From positions 1-64,000 of the forward strand of contig JAFQLC010000018.1 of the NCBI GenBank assembly GCA_017396695.1: DNA of 64,000 nt, given 5' to 3'. Origin of the DNA: a bacterium. Its GTDB lineage: Bacteria > Cyanobacteriota > Vampirovibrionia > Gastranaerophilales > Gastranaerophilaceae. Below, piece after piece: positions 62,823-64,000 of this stretch. Position 1 is the first letter of the stretch; each line of letters starts with the position of its first letter. Made by a program: the position numbers and the translations under genes. A model generated the notes under the pieces. It searched no databases, was not told the origin of the DNA, and saw only the letters and a program-made list of their open reading frames with translations.

Positions 62823-63633
62823 AATATTCCTTTAAAATTACTGCGTCTCCTTCAATGTTTGGGCTTTCGCAAACAAGAGCTCCGCAAACACCAAATTTTT
62901 TGAATGCTTTGAGCAAATCTTTATAATTCATATCGCTTTCTTCAAGAATTAAATGTTTTTTTTCGCCTTTGCTTGAATATTCAATTCCTGCAACATGTGC
63001 GTGGAAGTTTTTAAGTGCAATATCACCTAATTTGTTTCCAATTTTTTCAAAAATATTACAGAAATCATCGTATGTATTAAAATCGCCACCAGAGCGGGCG
63101 TGAATATGTGCAAAATCTACACAAGGTAAAACCTGAGGGAACATACTAGAAAGTTCAATAATTTCATCTAAATCGCCCCATTGAGTGCTCTTTCCTGTTG
63201 TTTCAGGTCTAATCCAAATTTTGTTATTTTCTTTTTCTAAATATTCACACAATGTTTCGTGACATTTTTTGATGTTTTCAAAAACAGTTTTTTTATCTTG
63301 CCCAAGATAAAAACCTGCGTGATATGTAATTGAATATCCGCCCAAATGATTTGCCATATCGGCAGTTTGTGAAATTCTATTAATTGAAGCTATAACTTTT
63401 TCTTCTTCTTTTGCGTTCAAATTTATGTAATATGGCGCATGAGATGTGAAAATTAAACCTTTTTTATCTTCAATTAATTTTTCTTGGTTTTCAGGAGATA
63501 ATCTCACTCCATGTACAAATTCAATTTCAAAACCATCTAATTTTAAATTCCTCAAACTATCGCATGCGGCTTTATAATCTTTTGCAATAGTTGGAATCCC
63601 AGCTGTTAGAAAATGTAATTTATCCATTTCCAT
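62809..63633 (-). CDS. AP endonuclease 2-type TIM-barrel protein (endonuclease IV-like)
   Basis: 274 aa. A xylose-isomerase-like/endonuclease IV barrel. Possible metal ligands are in FTSHAPYYINL (His), YHAGFYLG (His), IRPETTGKS (Glu), CVDFAHIHARSG (Asp, His), FHAHVAG (His) and the terminal CESPNIEGD (Glu), an order close to Nfo. Length is also near endonuclease IV (about 280). Bacterial Nfo repairs abasic sites, so this is plausible here, but a sugar-isomerase role cannot be excluded. It overlaps queA by 14 bases and the formyltransferase gene by 14 bases. Confidence 0.82.
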   Translation of the reverse strand: MEMDKLHFLTAGIPTIAKDYKAACDSLRNLKLDGFEIEFVHGVRLSPENQEKLIEDKKGLIFTSHAPYYINLNAKEEEKVIASINRISQTADMANHLGGYSITYHAGFYLGQDKKTVFENIKKCHETLCEYLEKENNKIWIRPETTGKSTQWGDLDEIIELSSMFPQVLPCVDFAHIHARSGGDFNTYDDFCNIFEKIGNKLGDIALKNFHAHVAGIEYSSKGEKKHLILEESDMNYKDLLKAFKKFGVCGALVCESPNIEGDAVILKEYYESL

Positions 63634-64000
63634 TTATTCTTTCCCCAATTTGTGGACTGAATTTTTCAATAAAATCTTTGATGCCGAAAATGCCCCAAGT
63701 GCCAACTTGAATTATTCTTGGAAGCAAAAAGCCGTCTTTGAATGCAATTTCTACTTCGCCCAATGTTTTTGTTATTTCGCCTGGAATAAAATCATGGTCT
63801 TCAACACGAGCATCAGCTGTGATAATTCTAATCATTATGCCCCTATAAAATGCAACAATGTTGAAAAATGGGTTTGCGGCTCTGATTTGTCTTTCAATTG
63901 TTTTAATATCATCAGCAAAATCTATAAAAATATTGTTTGGAACTCTTGGCGCTTTAGGAAAATCGCCCCATTCTTGAGATTTTGCTTTAATATAACCATT
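63620..64000 (-). CDS. formyltransferase family protein, 3' part (runs off the right edge)
   Basis: The frame is open from the right edge (126 codons plus stop). The visible end contains IDFADDIKTIERQIRAANPFF followed by GIMIRIITADARVEDHDF and IPGEITKTLGEVEIAFKDGF. This matches the C-terminal domain of methionyl-tRNA formyltransferase and related sugar formyltransferases (D-F-x-x-P-A-x-x-I-x-x-x-I-R-A, then GEI). The catalytic N-domain lies outside. An ATG at 63835 is internal and should not be taken as start. It could be fmt or a formyltransferase for envelope sugars. Overlap with the next gene indicates an operon. Confidence 0.75.
   Translation of the reverse strand, partial: NGYIKAKSQEWGDFPKAPRVPNNIFIDFADDIKTIERQIRAANPFFNIVAFYRGIMIRIITADARVEDHDFIPGEITKTLGEVEIAFKDGFLLPRIIQVGTWGIFGIKDFIEKFSPQIGERINGNG

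Overview
This window comes from an AT-rich (roughly one third GC by eye) diderm, anaerobic bacterium. The best fit is Candidatus Gastranaerophilales (Melainabacteria, the non-photosynthetic sister group of Cyanobacteria, common in animal guts). That placement is inference. It rests on a trimeric NAD-linked [FeFe] hydrogenase, KdsC (so Kdo-type LPS), a flagellin gene, cyanobacterial-style genes (GH57 with a C-terminal module, a DUF2344 protein beside RNase E/G, type-I-beta DAHP synthase, CHASE2-GGDEF), and several proteins with a short N-terminal L/M-P/A-F-R/K-A/G motif that I recall from this order. No prophage, IS element, CRISPR array or rRNA operon is visible. The region reads as core chromosome with small lineage-specific islands.

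Layout. 1-4.5 kb: 5' end of a flagellin gene, RNase P RNA, pheS, and a deoC-small ORF-UPF0237-UPF0210 operon. 4.5-8.7 kb: hydCBA hydrogenase operon. 8.8-12.8 kb: TPR protein, LCP (cell-wall polymer ligase) protein, CHASE2 diguanylate cyclase. 12.9-18.7 kb: a Cys-rich small protein, then a minus-strand block with RNase E/G, DUF2344, two unknown proteins that may form a surface or axial system, and panD. 18.8-25.6 kb: fabI-aroF, a promoter-driven hairpin RNA, tRNA-Lys, an HD phosphohydrolase, nifSU, a phage-type amidase. 25.6-36.5 kb: GH57, trxB, a second Cys-rich protein, a CATG-rich intergenic region, mrnC-gcvPB, comF, dnaN-thrB-mnmG. 36.8-46 kb: GH38 alpha-mannosidase, a compact AddAB-like helicase-nuclease pair, a 5'-nucleotidase-like metallophosphoesterase, kdsC. 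46.5-54 kb: KDPG-aldolase-like gene with tmk, a ribbon-helix-helix regulator, yidD-CMP-sugar synthetase-ATP-grasp, uppS-rdgB, groESL. 54-64 kb: candidate ncRNA, membrane AAA+ ATPase, infC, ribE-ribBA-pdp, GtrA plus fucosyltransferase, rpsF-ssb-rpsR, queA, a TIM-barrel protein and the 3' part of a formyltransferase gene.

How it works together. The metabolic genes fit a fermenter that disposes of electrons as H2 (HydABC), salvages deoxynucleosides (pdp, deoC), and makes its own aromatic precursor, pantothenate precursor, riboflavin and threonine (aroF, panD, ribE/ribBA, thrB). Envelope genes (kdsC, uppS, LCP, GtrA, GT11, CMP-sugar synthetase) indicate LPS plus decorated surface glycans.

The least expected signals are: a recurrent promoter layout that puts the A of ATG at the predicted +1 of several genes (leaderless mRNAs); a stable hairpin RNA with its own promoter and a UCCUC loop; a second structured, relatively GC-rich RNA-like segment after groEL; a pair of paralogous four-Cys proteins; a shared N-terminal LPFR-type motif on three unrelated enzymes; and a dyad over the start codon of a ribbon-helix-helix gene.
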